Shown: positions 26,804 to 35,706 of the stretch, piece by piece
How positions within the stretch are numbered: the first letter of the stretch is position 1
Layout of the letters: the number at the start of each line of letters is the position of its first letter
NCBI RefSeq assembly: GCF_001907675.1
Contig: NZ_MPNT01000007.1
Span: 62,001-126,000 of the forward strand
DNA length: 64,000 bases
Origin: Mycobacterium paraffinicum
Lineage (GTDB): Bacteria; Actinomycetota; Actinomycetes; Mycobacteriales; Mycobacteriaceae
Reading direction: 5' to 3'
Position numbers and translations under genes: made by a program
Notes under the pieces: generated by a model
What the model was told of the DNA's origin: nothing
Databases searched by the model: none
The model's input: only the letters and a program-made list of their open reading frames with translations

Positions 26804-27694
26804 TCAGTTCTGGCGGGCGGTCAGCTCGCTGACGAACCGGTTGAGGAAGTCGTCCAAGGGCGCGCCAGCTGCGGGCCGGATGACGAACTTCGTCAATCCG
26901 GCGTCGATGTAGGCGTCCAGCTGCCGGTGCAGCCGATCCCATCCGACGGCGATCAGCTCATAGGGGTCGACGTCCGGGCGGCGGTTGCGGGCGGCCGCGG
27001 CCAGCGCCGCGGGCATTTCGCCGTCGGCCGCGTCCACGATGGCCAGCGAGATCCCGAAGTGGTCGGGTTCGATCCGCCGGCCCGCTTGCGCCGCGGCGCG
27101 TTCGATTGCCTCGCGGCCGGTCCGTGCCTCGGCGGGCGTCAGGAAACTGCCCAGCCAGCCGTCGGCCAGCGCACCGATGCGCCGGAACGCCGCCGGCGCC
27201 GAGCCGCCGAGCCAGATGTCCAGCGGGGGTTGTGGCCTGGGCAGGACGGTGGCCCCGCTGACGGTGAAGTACCGGCCGTCATAGTTCGCCGAGTCCTCGG
27301 TCAACGCCGAGCGCAGCACCCGCAGCGACTCGTCGAAGACCGCGGCCCGTTCGCCGTCGGGGACCACGAACACCTCACGCTCGGCCGGAATCGCCGACCG
27401 CAGACCGAAGACGGGGAGCACCCGCTTCGGCGCGACGGCCGCCAGCGACGCCAGCTGCTTGGCGACCAGGACCGGATGCCGCCCGGGCAGCACGGCAACC
27501 GAGGTGCCGACCTTCAGCCGGGTCGTCCTGGCCAGTGCGTACGCCATCCCGACCACCGGGTCCACCGCCGGCGAGTACACCAACTCGGAGAACCACAGGG
27601 AGTCCACACCGTTGGCCTCCAAATGATCAACGATGGGTGCCAGTCGATCTGGCGCGGTGTCCGCACCGAGCCCGACGCCGAAGCGAATCTTCAC
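26804..27694 (-). CDS. F420-dependent luciferase-like monooxygenase family protein
   Basis: 296 residues from GTG 27694; the frame is open a further 26 codons upstream but without family sequence. It starts KIRFGVGLGADTAP and contains VDSLWFSELVYSP, TTRLKVGTSVAVLPGRHPV and PPLDIWLGGSAPAAFRRIG, all of the LLM (TIM-barrel) family that in mycobacteria usually uses F420. The activity is not known. It precedes glnA3 on the same strand by 32 bases and could be in the same operon. Confidence 0.88.
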   Translation of the reverse strand: MKIRFGVGLGADTAPDRLAPIVDHLEANGVDSLWFSELVYSPAVDPVVGMAYALARTTRLKVGTSVAVLPGRHPVLVAKQLASLAAVAPKRVLPVFGLRSAIPAEREVFVVPDGERAAVFDESLRVLRSALTEDSANYDGRYFTVSGATVLPRPQPPLDIWLGGSAPAAFRRIGALADGWLGSFLTPAEARTGREAIERAAAQAGRRIEPDHFGISLAIVDAADGEMPAALAAAARNRRPDVDPYELIAVGWDRLHRQLDAYIDAGLTKFVIRPAAGAPLDDFLNRFVSELTARQN

Positions 27695-27836
27695 AGCTAG
27701 GCCAACGCGGTGACGCGGCCTTTTGTGCCCACCAGATATAACCGGCCGCGACGCCTTTCGGGGCGGATTCAAGCAGCGTTTCGGTGCAGCCGGTTATGTG
27801 TCGCGGTGTGACCGAAGGCGGGTGCGCCCGTCGCGG

Positions 27837-28331
27837 TTATGCGCGGCTAGGGATGGTGAGCTTGCAGGCTTGGCCGATGTCGAGCGTCCGCAGGACGCGA
27901 CCCATGCCGACCCACAGCGCGCACGAGAGGGCAAGGTCGGCCAGCAGCTCGTCGGAGAAGTGTTCGGAACACCGGCTCCAGAAGTCCTCGTCGTCGCGCA
28001 GACCCGTGTGATCGCTCGCGAACCGGTCCGCGAACTCGGCGGCCAGCCGTTCCTGATCGCTGTAGCCCGGCCAGGTGCGCCACTGAAGGGCGTGGTCGTA
28101 CAACTCCTCGTCGACGCCCGCGGCGGGCCCGTCCTCGTCGCGGGTGTTGACGCAGACGACGCATTCGTTGCGGTGCGCGATCACCGCGCGCGCCAGCTCG
28201 CGGGTGCGCAGCGGCAGCCGGTTCTTGGTGTAGACCGCGTTGCTGAAGCCGCCGAGCGCGCCGCCGATGTCGGGGGATTTCACAAACCAGCCGGCCAGGT
28301 CGTCGTCAGCAAAAGTTCCGATTCGGCTCAT
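27837..28331 (-). CDS. Carboxymuconolactone decarboxylase (AhpD-like) family protein
   Basis: 164 residues from ATG 28331. The all-helical AhpD-like fold contains LRTRELARAVIAHRNECVVCVNTR: the CxxC pair is present, but the proton-relay His of AhpD is not at the usual place after it. Such proteins have peroxidase or decarboxylase roles, or none known. It lies 29 bases downstream of the exporter gene on the same strand. Function unassigned. Confidence 0.82.
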   Translation of the reverse strand: MSRIGTFADDDLAGWFVKSPDIGGALGGFSNAVYTKNRLPLRTRELARAVIAHRNECVVCVNTRDEDGPAAGVDEELYDHALQWRTWPGYSDQERLAAEFADRFASDHTGLRDDEDFWSRCSEHFSDELLADLALSCALWVGMGRVLRTLDIGQACKLTIPSRA

Positions 28332-28360
28332 GGCGTGATGGTACGCCCGCACCGCCCGCT

Positions 28361-30433
28361 TCAGGGTGTGGACGCCGGGATCTTGGCGGTGGGACGGTCG
28401 TCGGTCCAGTCCCGTTGCGCCAGAACGCGGCCCGCGACTCGATTCAGCGCCGCCTCGACCACGCGCCGATCCGGCCGCCCGTCGAATCCGGGTGAGCGGG
28501 CGAGCTTGTCGACCAGCCAGCCCACCAGCAGCGAGTGCACGTAGTCCACCTGCTGGGCCCCCGCGGGCGTCAGCCACAGCTGGTCGCCGTCGCCGCGCGC
28601 GTATCCGGTCGCGATCAGCCGTGAAAAGGTGGGCTCCAAGACCTCGAACGGTATGCGTAGGTAGTCGGCGATGTCGGTGAGCCGGGCCGTCCCGTTCAGC
28701 TGCCCGTAGCGGTTGATGCGCAGGACGCCCCACAATCCGGCAACGTCGAGTCGGCAGTCGGGTCGCATGGCGATGCTGCGCAATCGCATGCCGGGCACAC
28801 CGCGCAGCATCCGTTCGACCGCGCCCTCCAGCATCTGATCCGGGGTCTCGGTGTTGGGCATGCCGAACGCGTCGCCGAGATCGATTGTGCTGTCGTGCAT
28901 TTCCCGCAGCGGGACCTGCCGCAGGAACAACGCCAGGACGAACCCCACCAGCGCGACCGGAACCGCCCAGCCAAACACGTGGGTGAGCGACTCGGAGTAG
29001 GCGGCGACGATCGGACTGGCCGTCTGACGGGGCAACCGGTGCAACGCCTCCGGTGACGCGGCGGCCGCGGCCGGCGCGCGGCTGGCCACCAGCGCCGGGC
29101 CGATGCGGCTGTGCAGGAAGTTGGTGAACAGTGAACCGAAGATCGCGGCGCCGAACGAGCTGCCGATCGTGCGGAAGAACGTGACGCCGGAGGTCGCGAC
29201 GCCGAGGTCGTCGAAGCCCACGGTGTTCTGCACGATCAGGACCAGGGTCTGCATGCACATCCCGATCCCGGCCCCGAGGATGACGAGGAACAGCGATTGA
29301 ACCAAAACCGATGTCGACGGGTCCATCCGCGACATCAGAAAGAACGCCACCGCCATGGTGGCGGTGCCGGCGACGGGGAAGACTTTGTATCTGCCCGTGC
29401 GGCCGACGATGACACCGCTGCCCATCGAGGTGGTCAGCATCCCGATCACCATCGGCAACGTGCGCAGGCCCGAGGTGGTGGCCGAGACGCCGTCGACGAA
29501 CTGCATGTACGTCGGCAGGAACGTCAGGGCGCCCAGCATCGCGAAACCGACCACGAAGGACAGGACGCAACACACCGTGAACACCGGACTGCCGAACAGC
29601 CGGGTCGGCAGGATCGGCGCGGCGGCGCGGTTTTCCACCCAGGCGAACAGGCACAACGCGAGCACCGAGGCGGCGAACAGGCCGATGATCGTGGGCGATC
29701 CCCACGCGTACGTGGTCCCGCCCCAGCTGGTCGCCAGGGTCAGCCCGGCGGCGCCGAGACCGACCAACAGGATGCCGGTGTAGTCGATCACCGGTTTGGT
29801 TTGTTCGGACAGCGCCGGGATGGCGGCGGCCGCCACGAAGAACACCACGACGGAGATCGGCACGTTGATCCAAAACGCCCAGCGCCAGGTGAAGTGGTCG
29901 GTGAAGTAGCCGCCGAGCAAGGGACCGATCACCGTGGTGACGCCGAATACCGCGCCCATCGCGCCCTGGTAGCGGCCGCGGTCGCGCAGCGGGATCACCT
30001 CGCCGATCAGCGCCATGGCGGTCACCATGAGCCCGCCGCCGCCGATGCCCTGCAGCGCGCGGGACGCCACGAGCATGCCCATCGAGCTCGAGAGCCCACA
30101 CAGCACCGATCCCGCGACGAAGATCACGACGGCCGCCTGGAACACCCGCTTGCGGCCGAACAGGTCACCGAACTTGCCGACGAGGGCGGTGATGATGGTC
30201 GAGGCGAGCAGGTAGCTGGTGACCACCCACGATTGATGGCCTGCGCCACCGAGATTGGCGACGATGGTCGGCAACGCGGTCGCCACGATCGTCTGATCCA
30301 GCGCGGCCATCAACATGCCGAGCAGGATCGCCACGAAGATGAAATTGCGGCGCTGCGGGTCGACCGCGACGTCCCCGGGTCCGGAATCCGAAGCGTGGCC
30401 GGCCGGAGCCGCCGCTGGTGTCGCCCTCGTCAT
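28361..30433 (-). CDS. EmrB/QacA-type MFS exporter with C-terminal cytoplasmic domain
   Basis: 690 residues, almost the length of M. tuberculosis Rv1877. Fourteen hydrophobic helices lie between residues ~28 and ~515. Family motifs: LDQTIVATALPTI in the first helix (motif D1), GKFGDLFGRKRV (motif A) and VFGVTTVIGPLLGGYF (motif C of drug:proton antiporters). The remaining ~170 residues are soluble, with a helical winged-helix-like look (LNGTARLTDIADYLRI, FSRLIATGYARGD). It should expel drugs or metabolites using the proton gradient. The soluble tail is unusual for EmrB proteins but appears shared with Rv1877. Confidence 0.93.
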   Translation of the reverse strand: MTRATPAAAPAGHASDSGPGDVAVDPQRRNFIFVAILLGMLMAALDQTIVATALPTIVANLGGAGHQSWVVTSYLLASTIITALVGKFGDLFGRKRVFQAAVVIFVAGSVLCGLSSSMGMLVASRALQGIGGGGLMVTAMALIGEVIPLRDRGRYQGAMGAVFGVTTVIGPLLGGYFTDHFTWRWAFWINVPISVVVFFVAAAAIPALSEQTKPVIDYTGILLVGLGAAGLTLATSWGGTTYAWGSPTIIGLFAASVLALCLFAWVENRAAAPILPTRLFGSPVFTVCCVLSFVVGFAMLGALTFLPTYMQFVDGVSATTSGLRTLPMVIGMLTTSMGSGVIVGRTGRYKVFPVAGTATMAVAFFLMSRMDPSTSVLVQSLFLVILGAGIGMCMQTLVLIVQNTVGFDDLGVATSGVTFFRTIGSSFGAAIFGSLFTNFLHSRIGPALVASRAPAAAAASPEALHRLPRQTASPIVAAYSESLTHVFGWAVPVALVGFVLALFLRQVPLREMHDSTIDLGDAFGMPNTETPDQMLEGAVERMLRGVPGMRLRSIAMRPDCRLDVAGLWGVLRINRYGQLNGTARLTDIADYLRIPFEVLEPTFSRLIATGYARGDGDQLWLTPAGAQQVDYVHSLLVGWLVDKLARSPGFDGRPDRRVVEAALNRVAGRVLAQRDWTDDRPTAKIPASTP

Positions 30434-30516
30434 GCCCGCCTTCCCACGGCCTTCGATGGTAGTGAGTGCCCACGGTCAACCCGTGGCAACCAAAACCGCG
30501 AAGGGCGTGGGCGGGG

Positions 30517-30996
30517 TCAGCTCGGCGGACGCGAGACGCACTGCGCGGAGTAGAGCTCCACGCCGAGCTTGTCCATCAGCTCCAGCTGCGTTTCGAGGTA
30601 GTCGATGTGCTTTTCCTCGTCCGCAACGATCTCTTCGAGCAGGTTGGCGCTCGTGGTGTCCTGCTTCTCGCGGCACATGATGATGCCGGGCTTGAGCCGG
30701 TCCATCACTTCGTACTCGATGGCGAGGTCGGCCTCGAACTGCTCGCGCAGCGTCTGGCCGATGCGCAGCGAGAACAGCCGCTGGTAGTTCGGCAACCCGT
30801 CGAGCAGCAGGATGCGGTCGGTGATCGCCTCGGCGTGCCGCATCTCGTCGAAGGACTCCTCCCGAGTGTGCTTAGCGACCTCTGTGAAGCCCCAGTTGTC
30901 CTGCATCTTCGAGTGCAGGAAGTATTGGTTGATCGCGGTGAGCTCGCCGGTCAACTGCTCGTTGAGCAAGCGCAAAACATCCGGATCCCCTTGCAT
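30517..30996 (-). CDS. bfrA: Bacterioferritin BfrA
   Basis: 159 residues from ATG 30996, the exact length of M. tuberculosis BfrA (Rv1876). The ferroxidase ligands are all present: Glu18, Glu51, His54, Glu94, Glu127 and His130. The haem ligand Met52 lies in FDEMRHAEAITD. It forms a 24-subunit cage that oxidises and stores iron. The gene diverges from bfd, and two IdeR boxes lie ~190 bases upstream. In M. tuberculosis IdeR with iron activates bfrA. Confidence 0.97.
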   Translation of the reverse strand: MQGDPDVLRLLNEQLTGELTAINQYFLHSKMQDNWGFTEVAKHTREESFDEMRHAEAITDRILLLDGLPNYQRLFSLRIGQTLREQFEADLAIEYEVMDRLKPGIIMCREKQDTTSANLLEEIVADEEKHIDYLETQLELMDKLGVELYSAQCVSRPPS

Positions 30997-31183
30997 GATC
31001 ACTCCCCTACGGTGACGGTCTGAAACGGTGGTCATTCCTGACATTGGCCGGGTGCGCCCGGGCTGCGGGCACCACGCCGGGCCGTAGTCGCACTTTGCCA
31101 TGCCGGGGTGCAATCTGCCAGCAAGGTATGCCTGTGCTCAGTGTGTGTCCTGCGCGCTTCGATGGTCCGACGTTGCTGGCGAG

Positions 31184-31202
31184 TAAGGTTAGACTGCGCT
31201 AA
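31184..31202. promoter_or_regulatory. IdeR box 1 (weaker)
   Basis: TAAGGTTAGACTGCGCTAA matches the 19-base IdeR consensus (TTAGGTTAGGCTAACCTAA) at 14 positions. It is five bases from the stronger box, the spacing expected for two dimers on neighbouring sites. Confidence 0.75.
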
Positions 31203-31207
31203 CGAAC

Positions 31208-31226
31208 TTAGGTTAGACTCAGCTAA
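31208..31226. promoter_or_regulatory. IdeR box 2 (strong)
   Basis: TTAGGTTAGACTCAGCTAA matches the IdeR consensus at 16 of 19 positions. It lies between the divergent bfrA and bfd genes, ~130 bases from the bfd start and ~210 from bfrA. The same site could act as an operator for bfd and an activation site for bfrA. Confidence 0.88.
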
Positions 31227-31354
31227 TATGGCGATCGGTTCGGCATTTTTCCGGGAATCCCGATGAGACGGGACACCGAGAGGGAGGGCGAATTGAGCTC
31301 GCGTGGACAGGCCGTCGAGGACGGGAACGTCGCTCGCATGCAGGGGATGCGCTG

Positions 31355-31540
31355 ATGTACGTATGCCTGTGTGTCGGCGTGACCAACCACACGGTCTCCG
31401 AGGTGGTCGCCCAGGGCGCCTCCACCTCCAAGGAGATTGCGGCCGCGTGCGGGGCCGGCGGCGACTGCGGGCGCTGCCGAAGGACGCTGCGGGCGATCAT
31501 CGCCGCGTCGGCGAACCTCGAGACCGCCCCGTCGCTTTAG
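31355..31540 (+). CDS. bfd: Bacterioferritin-associated ferredoxin
   Basis: 61 residues from ATG 31355. The whole protein is a Bfd [2Fe-2S] domain with the four cluster cysteines in YVCLCVGVTNHTV and GGDCGRCRRTL. Bfd passes electrons to bacterioferritin so that stored iron can be released. Divergent placement from bfrA with shared IdeR boxes agrees with that role: repression when iron is plentiful, expression in starvation. Confidence 0.94.
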   Translation: MYVCLCVGVTNHTVSEVVAQGASTSKEIAAACGAGGDCGRCRRTLRAIIAASANLETAPSL

Positions 31541-31553
31541 TATCGGCGCCCGC

Positions 31554-32306
31554 TCAGCGGGCCTTGTTGAAGTCCGCCAGGGCCGCTGCATTCGCCTGCG
31601 CCCCCATCAATTCGGCGAAGTGCGCGTTCTCCCGTGCGGTGGCCGCCGCGATCTCCGGCCGGACCGGTTCCACCATGGTGTGCTTGACCGCCATCAGGCT
31701 CGAAATCGGGCGGCTGGCAAGAATTTCCGCGTGCCGGCGCGCTTCGGGCAGCAGATCGTCGGGCGCGCAGACCCGCCAGACCAGGCCCATCCGCAACGCC
31801 TCCTCCGCGTCCACCCACTCCGAGGACATCAGCAACCAGGCGGCGTTCTGCCGGCCCACCAGCTGCGGCAGCAGGTACGACGACGCCGCCTCCGGCGCCA
31901 CCCCCAGGCTGGTGAACGGGCACTTCAGCCGGGCGGTCGACGACATGAAGGCCAGATCGGCGTAGCCAAGGATGGTGGCGCCGATGCCCACCCCGACGCC
32001 GTTGACCGCGCAGATGAGCGGCTTGGGGAACCCGCTGAGGGCATCGATGAGGCCGATGAAGCCGTGCTTGCCGGGGGTGAAGTCCGGATCGACGATGCGG
32101 GCCTGCATTTCGGCGAGGTCGGTGCCGGCGCTGAAGCCGCGGCCCGCGCCGGTCAGCAGCACCACGGCGACCTCGGGATCCTCGGCCGCGGCCAAGAGCG
32201 CCTCCGCGGTGGCGTCGTAAAGTGCCTCGTTGAATGCGTTCAGCGCCTCGGGCCGGTTCAGCGTGAGGGTGCGCACCCGCTTGTCGTCGTCGATCTGCAG
32301 CGTCAC
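31554..32306 (-). CDS. Enoyl-CoA hydratase/isomerase family protein
   Basis: 250 residues from ATG 32306. Crotonase-fold landmarks: RVRTLTLNRPEALNAFN at the start, the oxyanion hole FSAGTDLAEMQ, and NGVGVGIGATIL in the middle. The second catalytic region reads LGVAPEAASSYLLPQLVG, closer to the isomerase-like group than to a true hydratase with two Glu. It acts on a fatty acyl-CoA. Convergent with bfd, 13 bases apart. The exact reaction is uncertain. Confidence 0.9.
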   Translation of the reverse strand: MTLQIDDDKRVRTLTLNRPEALNAFNEALYDATAEALLAAAEDPEVAVVLLTGAGRGFSAGTDLAEMQARIVDPDFTPGKHGFIGLIDALSGFPKPLICAVNGVGVGIGATILGYADLAFMSSTARLKCPFTSLGVAPEAASSYLLPQLVGRQNAAWLLMSSEWVDAEEALRMGLVWRVCAPDDLLPEARRHAEILASRPISSLMAVKHTMVEPVRPEIAAATARENAHFAELMGAQANAAALADFNKAR

Positions 32307-32324
32307 GGCTGCAGCCTAACCAGG

Positions 32325-32768
32325 TCAGCCGTTGCTGTAGACGCGGGTGGGCGCGATGAGCACGACGGCGCGCCGCTCGCGGGCCATGACGCGGTCGTAG
32401 GTGTCCCAGTCGTCGTGCGTGCCGCCCGCGGCGGTGAAGACGTCGCGCAGCAGCAGTCGCAGCTGGTCGTCCGAGGTCAGCCAGGGCTGGGCGTCTTCGG
32501 GGCCGGCCAGCTCGGCGCGGCCCTCGACGGTGGCCCATTGCCAGCCGTTGCGGAAGGTGACCGCCAGCTGCGGCCGGGCGCGCAGGTTGGCCAGCTTGAC
32601 CTTGCCGTAGGTGGTGAAACCCAACACCTCTGCACCGGTGTCGGGGTGCGGCAACAGTCCGACGTTGACCAGCGACGCCTGCACCGTTGCGTCGGCGCGC
32701 ACCGTGGAGACCACGGCGAGGCCACTTTCGGCCGCGGCCAGGGCCACGGCGTCGCTCAGAGTTGTCAT
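32325..32768 (-). CDS. F420/PPOX-type split beta-barrel protein
   Basis: 147 residues from ATG 32768, equal to the M. tuberculosis counterpart Rv1875. The split beta-barrel of the flavin/deazaflavin oxidoreductase family is recognised from GLAVVSTVRADATVQASLVNVG, FTTYGKVKLANLRARPQLAV and WATVEGRAEL. In mycobacteria this clade usually binds F420. The start overlaps the previous stop by four bases (ATGA), so translation is coupled with the EthD-like gene. Confidence 0.88.
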   Translation of the reverse strand: MTTLSDAVALAAAESGLAVVSTVRADATVQASLVNVGLLPHPDTGAEVLGFTTYGKVKLANLRARPQLAVTFRNGWQWATVEGRAELAGPEDAQPWLTSDDQLRLLLRDVFTAAGGTHDDWDTYDRVMARERRAVVLIAPTRVYSNG

Positions 32769-33475
32769 GTGCGTTCCTCGATGAACGGTGTCTTGAAGAC
32801 GTAGCGGCTGGTGGGGACGGTGTCGATGTTCTCGTTGGCGCCGAACGCCGTGGTGCTGGCGACCATTCGGCCCAATCGGTCCTGCAGGTCCTTGTCGTCG
32901 GCGGCACCGAAAAACGCCTTGAGATCGGTGATCGCCTCCTCGGGGAACAACTCCTCGACGATGCCCGCGATTCCCGGCGCGTCCGGGGTGAGGGCGCGCA
33001 CTACCCAGTTCTGGGTGTAGCCGAAGGTCGACTGCGTCTCGATGGCCACCGAGGTGTGGTCACGCTGCCACCGGTTCAACCAGCTCGCCTGGTCGAGGCT
33101 CTCGGGCCGGCGTAGCAGCGCGATGTTGGCCAAACCCGTTGTGCGCGAGCCCGGTTCGCTTACCGGCGCCCTGAGCGGGACCGATTCGGTCACCAGGTAG
33201 GCGGCGAGCTGCTCGCATTCGTCCGCGAGCAGGGTGAGGGCCGCCGCCATCCGCTCTCCGTAGCACTGCTGGGTCCACATGCTCACCACCGCGGCGACCG
33301 GCGGGTCCAGCGTCGTGAGCGTCATCAGCGAATGGCGCACCGCGTCGTCGCGAACGTTGACCGCCAGCCCCGGCAGGCCCAGCTCCAACAGGGCGTCGGC
33401 GACGGGGCCACGCTGCCGACCGCACCACTTCTCGTCCGAATCGGCGCGCATGAGCACTGCGATGACCTTTTCCAT
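32765..33475 (-). CDS. Hypothetical protein with EthD-like domain
   Basis: 236 residues from ATG 33475. The N-terminal half (EKVIAVLMRADSDEKWCGRQRG) and second half (SLDQASWLNRWQRDHTSVAIETQSTFGYTQN) resemble a duplicated ferredoxin-like EthD dimer unit. It is likely the counterpart of Rv1874. Translationally coupled to the F420-type protein downstream. No enzymatic role is known; it may assist degradation of a small hydrophobic compound. Confidence 0.78.
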   Translation of the reverse strand: MEKVIAVLMRADSDEKWCGRQRGPVADALLELGLPGLAVNVRDDAVRHSLMTLTTLDPPVAAVVSMWTQQCYGERMAAALTLLADECEQLAAYLVTESVPLRAPVSEPGSRTTGLANIALLRRPESLDQASWLNRWQRDHTSVAIETQSTFGYTQNWVVRALTPDAPGIAGIVEELFPEEAITDLKAFFGAADDKDLQDRLGRMVASTTAFGANENIDTVPTSRYVFKTPFIEERT

Positions 33476-33501
33476 GGGCTGAACCTACCGTCGAGGTAGC
33501 G

Positions 33502-34437
33502 CTATTTGACCAGCCGTACGGGGTGGTCGTCGCTGATCAACTTGCCGATCATGTGCGCCAGCTGCCGGTAGGACTCGTCGCGACCGCTGGACGAGCGGTA
33601 CACCAAACCGATGCGCCGCCCGGGGCGGGGTGCGGCGAACTGCGCCAGGCCGAGGCGGCTTCTCGTCGCCTCGACCGGCACCGCGCTCTGCGGGATCAGC
33701 GTCACCCCCAGCCCGCCGGTCACGCATTGCACCGCGGTGGCCAGCGACGCCGCGCGGGTGTTGGCGAGCTCCGCTCGCACCCCGGCCTTGTGGCACACGT
33801 CGAGCGCCTGGTCGCGCAGGCAGTGCCCCTCGTCCAGCAGCAGCAGCGGCAGGTCGGCCAGCGCCGTCACCGGGACTCGGCGCTTGCCCGAAAGCGGATG
33901 CCCAGGCGGCAGCGCGAGCACGAAATCCTCGTCGTAGATCGGGATTGCGCTGATGCCGCGGGCGTCGACGGGCAGGGCGAGGAGCGCCGCGTCGAGCGCG
34001 CCCTCGCGCAGTACCGTCAGCAGCCGTTCGGTCTGGTCCTCCGTCACCCGCAAAGTCATTTCGGGGAATCGCTCGGCGAGACCGGCCAGCACCGTCGGCA
34101 GCACGTAGGGCGCGATCGTCGGAATGAGGCCCAGCCGCATGCCGGCCCGCAGCGGATCCGACGATCCGGCGGCCGCGGCGCTGAACGCGTCGACCGCCGC
34201 GACGACGGCCTGGGCGCGCGGGAGCAGTTCGGCGCCCTCCGTCGTCAAGAGGACACGCCGTGTCGACCGCTCGAGGAGCTGGGTGCCAAGCCCGGTCTCC
34301 AGCGCCGCCAGCGCCTGCGACAGGGTGGACTGACTGACGCCGAGAGATGTTGCGGCACCACTGAATTGACGCTTTTCAGCGATCGCGACGAACGCACGCA
34401 GGCCGGCGATCGTCGGCTGATAACTCTTATCGGGCAT
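33502..34437 (-). CDS. oxyR: Peroxide-sensing LysR-type regulator OxyR
   Basis: 311 residues from ATG 34437. LysR helix-turn-helix: residues 8-65 ([27 protein letters not shown]). The redox pair is intact: Cys206 and Cys215 in [13 protein letters not shown], the same spacing as E. coli Cys199/208. It diverges from ahpC, as in M. leprae and M. avium. In M. tuberculosis oxyR is a pseudogene, so this strain should have a working peroxide response. The start codon is inside the OxyR binding site, giving autoregulation. Confidence 0.95.
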   Translation of the reverse strand: MPDKSYQPTIAGLRAFVAIAEKRQFSGAATSLGVSQSTLSQALAALETGLGTQLLERSTRRVLLTTEGAELLPRAQAVVAAVDAFSAAAAGSSDPLRAGMRLGLIPTIAPYVLPTVLAGLAERFPEMTLRVTEDQTERLLTVLREGALDAALLALPVDARGISAIPIYDEDFVLALPPGHPLSGKRRVPVTALADLPLLLLDEGHCLRDQALDVCHKAGVRAELANTRAASLATAVQCVTGGLGVTLIPQSAVPVEATRSRLGLAQFAAPRPGRRIGLVYRSSSGRDESYRQLAHMIGKLISDDHPVRLVK

Positions 34438-34446
34438 GCCGATAAG
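34426..34446. promoter_or_regulatory. OxyR binding site in the oxyR-ahpC region
   Basis: The 9-base arms CTTATCGGG and GCCGATAAG are separated by CAT. One mismatch separates this from the described mycobacterial OxyR element of two 9-base arms around three bases. The CAT is the oxyR start codon read on the other strand. ahpC starts 92 bases away. Confidence 0.82.
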
Positions 34447-34538
34447 TATAGTGGGAAATATCACCTTTACTTTAGACAGCGTCAGCGGGCACCATGACAG
34501 GGAAAGCTAATCTTGAGTAGATCCAAATTAGGAGAGCC

Positions 34539-35126
34539 ATGCCTTTGCTGACCATCGGCGACCAATTCCCCGCCTACAACCTGACTGCGCTGATCGCGGG
34601 CGATCTGTCCAAGGTCGACGCCCAGCAGCCCGAGGACTACTTCACGACCGTCACCAACGAGGACCACGAAGGCAAGTGGCGCGTTGTGTTCTTCTGGCCC
34701 AAGGACTTCACCTTCGTGTGCCCGACTGAGATTGCCACGTTCGGCAAGCTCAACGACGAGTTCGCCGACCGCGACGCGCAGGTGCTGGGCGTCTCCATCG
34801 ACAGCGAGTTCGTGCACTTCAACTGGCGCGCCCAGCACGAGGACCTGAAGAAGCTGCCGTTCCCCATGCTCTCGGACATCAAGCGGGAGCTGAGCCTGGC
34901 CACCGGCGTTCTCAACGCCGACGGCGTCGCCGACCGGGCGACCTTCCTGGTGGACCCCAACAACGAGATCCAATTCGTCTCGGTCACCGCGGGATCCGTC
35001 GGACGCAACGTGGAGGAAGTGCTGCGAGTCCTCGACGCGCTGCAGTCCGACGAGCTCTGCGCCTGCAACTGGCGCAAGGGCGACCCGACGCTCAACGCCA
35101 CCGAGCTGCTCAAGGCTTCGGCTTAG
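34539..35126 (+). CDS. ahpC: Alkyl hydroperoxide reductase AhpC
   Basis: 195 residues, the usual length. It is a 2-Cys peroxiredoxin with peroxidatic Cys61 in TFVCPTE and Cys174/Cys176 in LCACNW, the three-cysteine pattern of mycobacterial AhpC. It reduces organic peroxides and peroxynitrite with electrons from AhpD. RBS-like AGGAG lies upstream of the ATG. It is expressed from the divergent OxyR-controlled promoter and followed by ahpD after 39 bases. Confidence 0.98.
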   Translation: MPLLTIGDQFPAYNLTALIAGDLSKVDAQQPEDYFTTVTNEDHEGKWRVVFFWPKDFTFVCPTEIATFGKLNDEFADRDAQVLGVSIDSEFVHFNWRAQHEDLKKLPFPMLSDIKRELSLATGVLNADGVADRATFLVDPNNEIQFVSVTAGSVGRNVEEVLRVLDALQSDELCACNWRKGDPTLNATELLKASA

Positions 35127-35165
35127 TCCGGGCCTGGGCGGGTACAGGGCCTGATAGGAGGCGAG

Positions 35166-35702
35166 ATGAGCGTAGAAAACCTCAAGGAAGCGCTGCCGGA
35201 GTACGCGAAGGACCTCAAGCTCAACCTGGGCTCGATCACTCGCACGACCGAGCTCGACGAGGAGCAGCTGTGGGGCACCCTGCTGGCTAGCGCCGCGGCG
35301 ACCCGCAACACCCAGGTGATCAGCGAGATCGGCGCCGAGGCGGCCGACGTCCTGTCGGCCGAGGCGTACAACGCCGCGTTGGGAGCCGCGTCGATCATGG
35401 GTATGAACAACGTGTTCTACCGGGGCCGCGGCTTCCTCGACGGGAAGTACGACGATCTGCGCGCGGGATTGCGGATGAACATCATCGCCAATCCCGGTGT
35501 GGAGAAGGCGAACTTCGAGCTGTGGTGCTTCGCGGTGTCATCGATCAACGGGTGCCCGGACTGCGTGGCCGCTCACGAGCACACGCTGCGCGAGGCGGGT
35601 GTGACCCGGGAGACCATCCAGGAGGCGTTGAAGGCCGCGGCCATCATCGCCGGCGTCGCCCAAGCGATCGTCGCCTCCCAAACCCTGGCCACCGTCGGCT
35701 GA
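35166..35702 (+). CDS. ahpD: Alkyl hydroperoxide reductase AhpD
   Basis: 178 residues from ATG 35166, with AGGAGGCGAG upstream. The catalytic set Glu118, Cys130, Cys133, His137 ([11 protein letters not shown]) is complete. AhpD is a trimeric all-helical protein that recycles AhpC through lipoyl-bearing partners. The next gene (GH13) begins 4 bases after its stop. Confidence 0.97.
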   Translation: MSVENLKEALPEYAKDLKLNLGSITRTTELDEEQLWGTLLASAAATRNTQVISEIGAEAADVLSAEAYNAALGAASIMGMNNVFYRGRGFLDGKYDDLRAGLRMNIIANPGVEKANFELWCFAVSSINGCPDCVAAHEHTLREAGVTRETIQEALKAAAIIAGVAQAIVASQTLATVG

Positions 35703-35706
35703 CGCG

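Noticed and set aside
29297..30553. 418-codon plus-strand frame opposite the EmrB-type exporter
   Set aside because: Low-complexity His/Arg/Asp-rich translation without a family; antisense shadow of the exporter.
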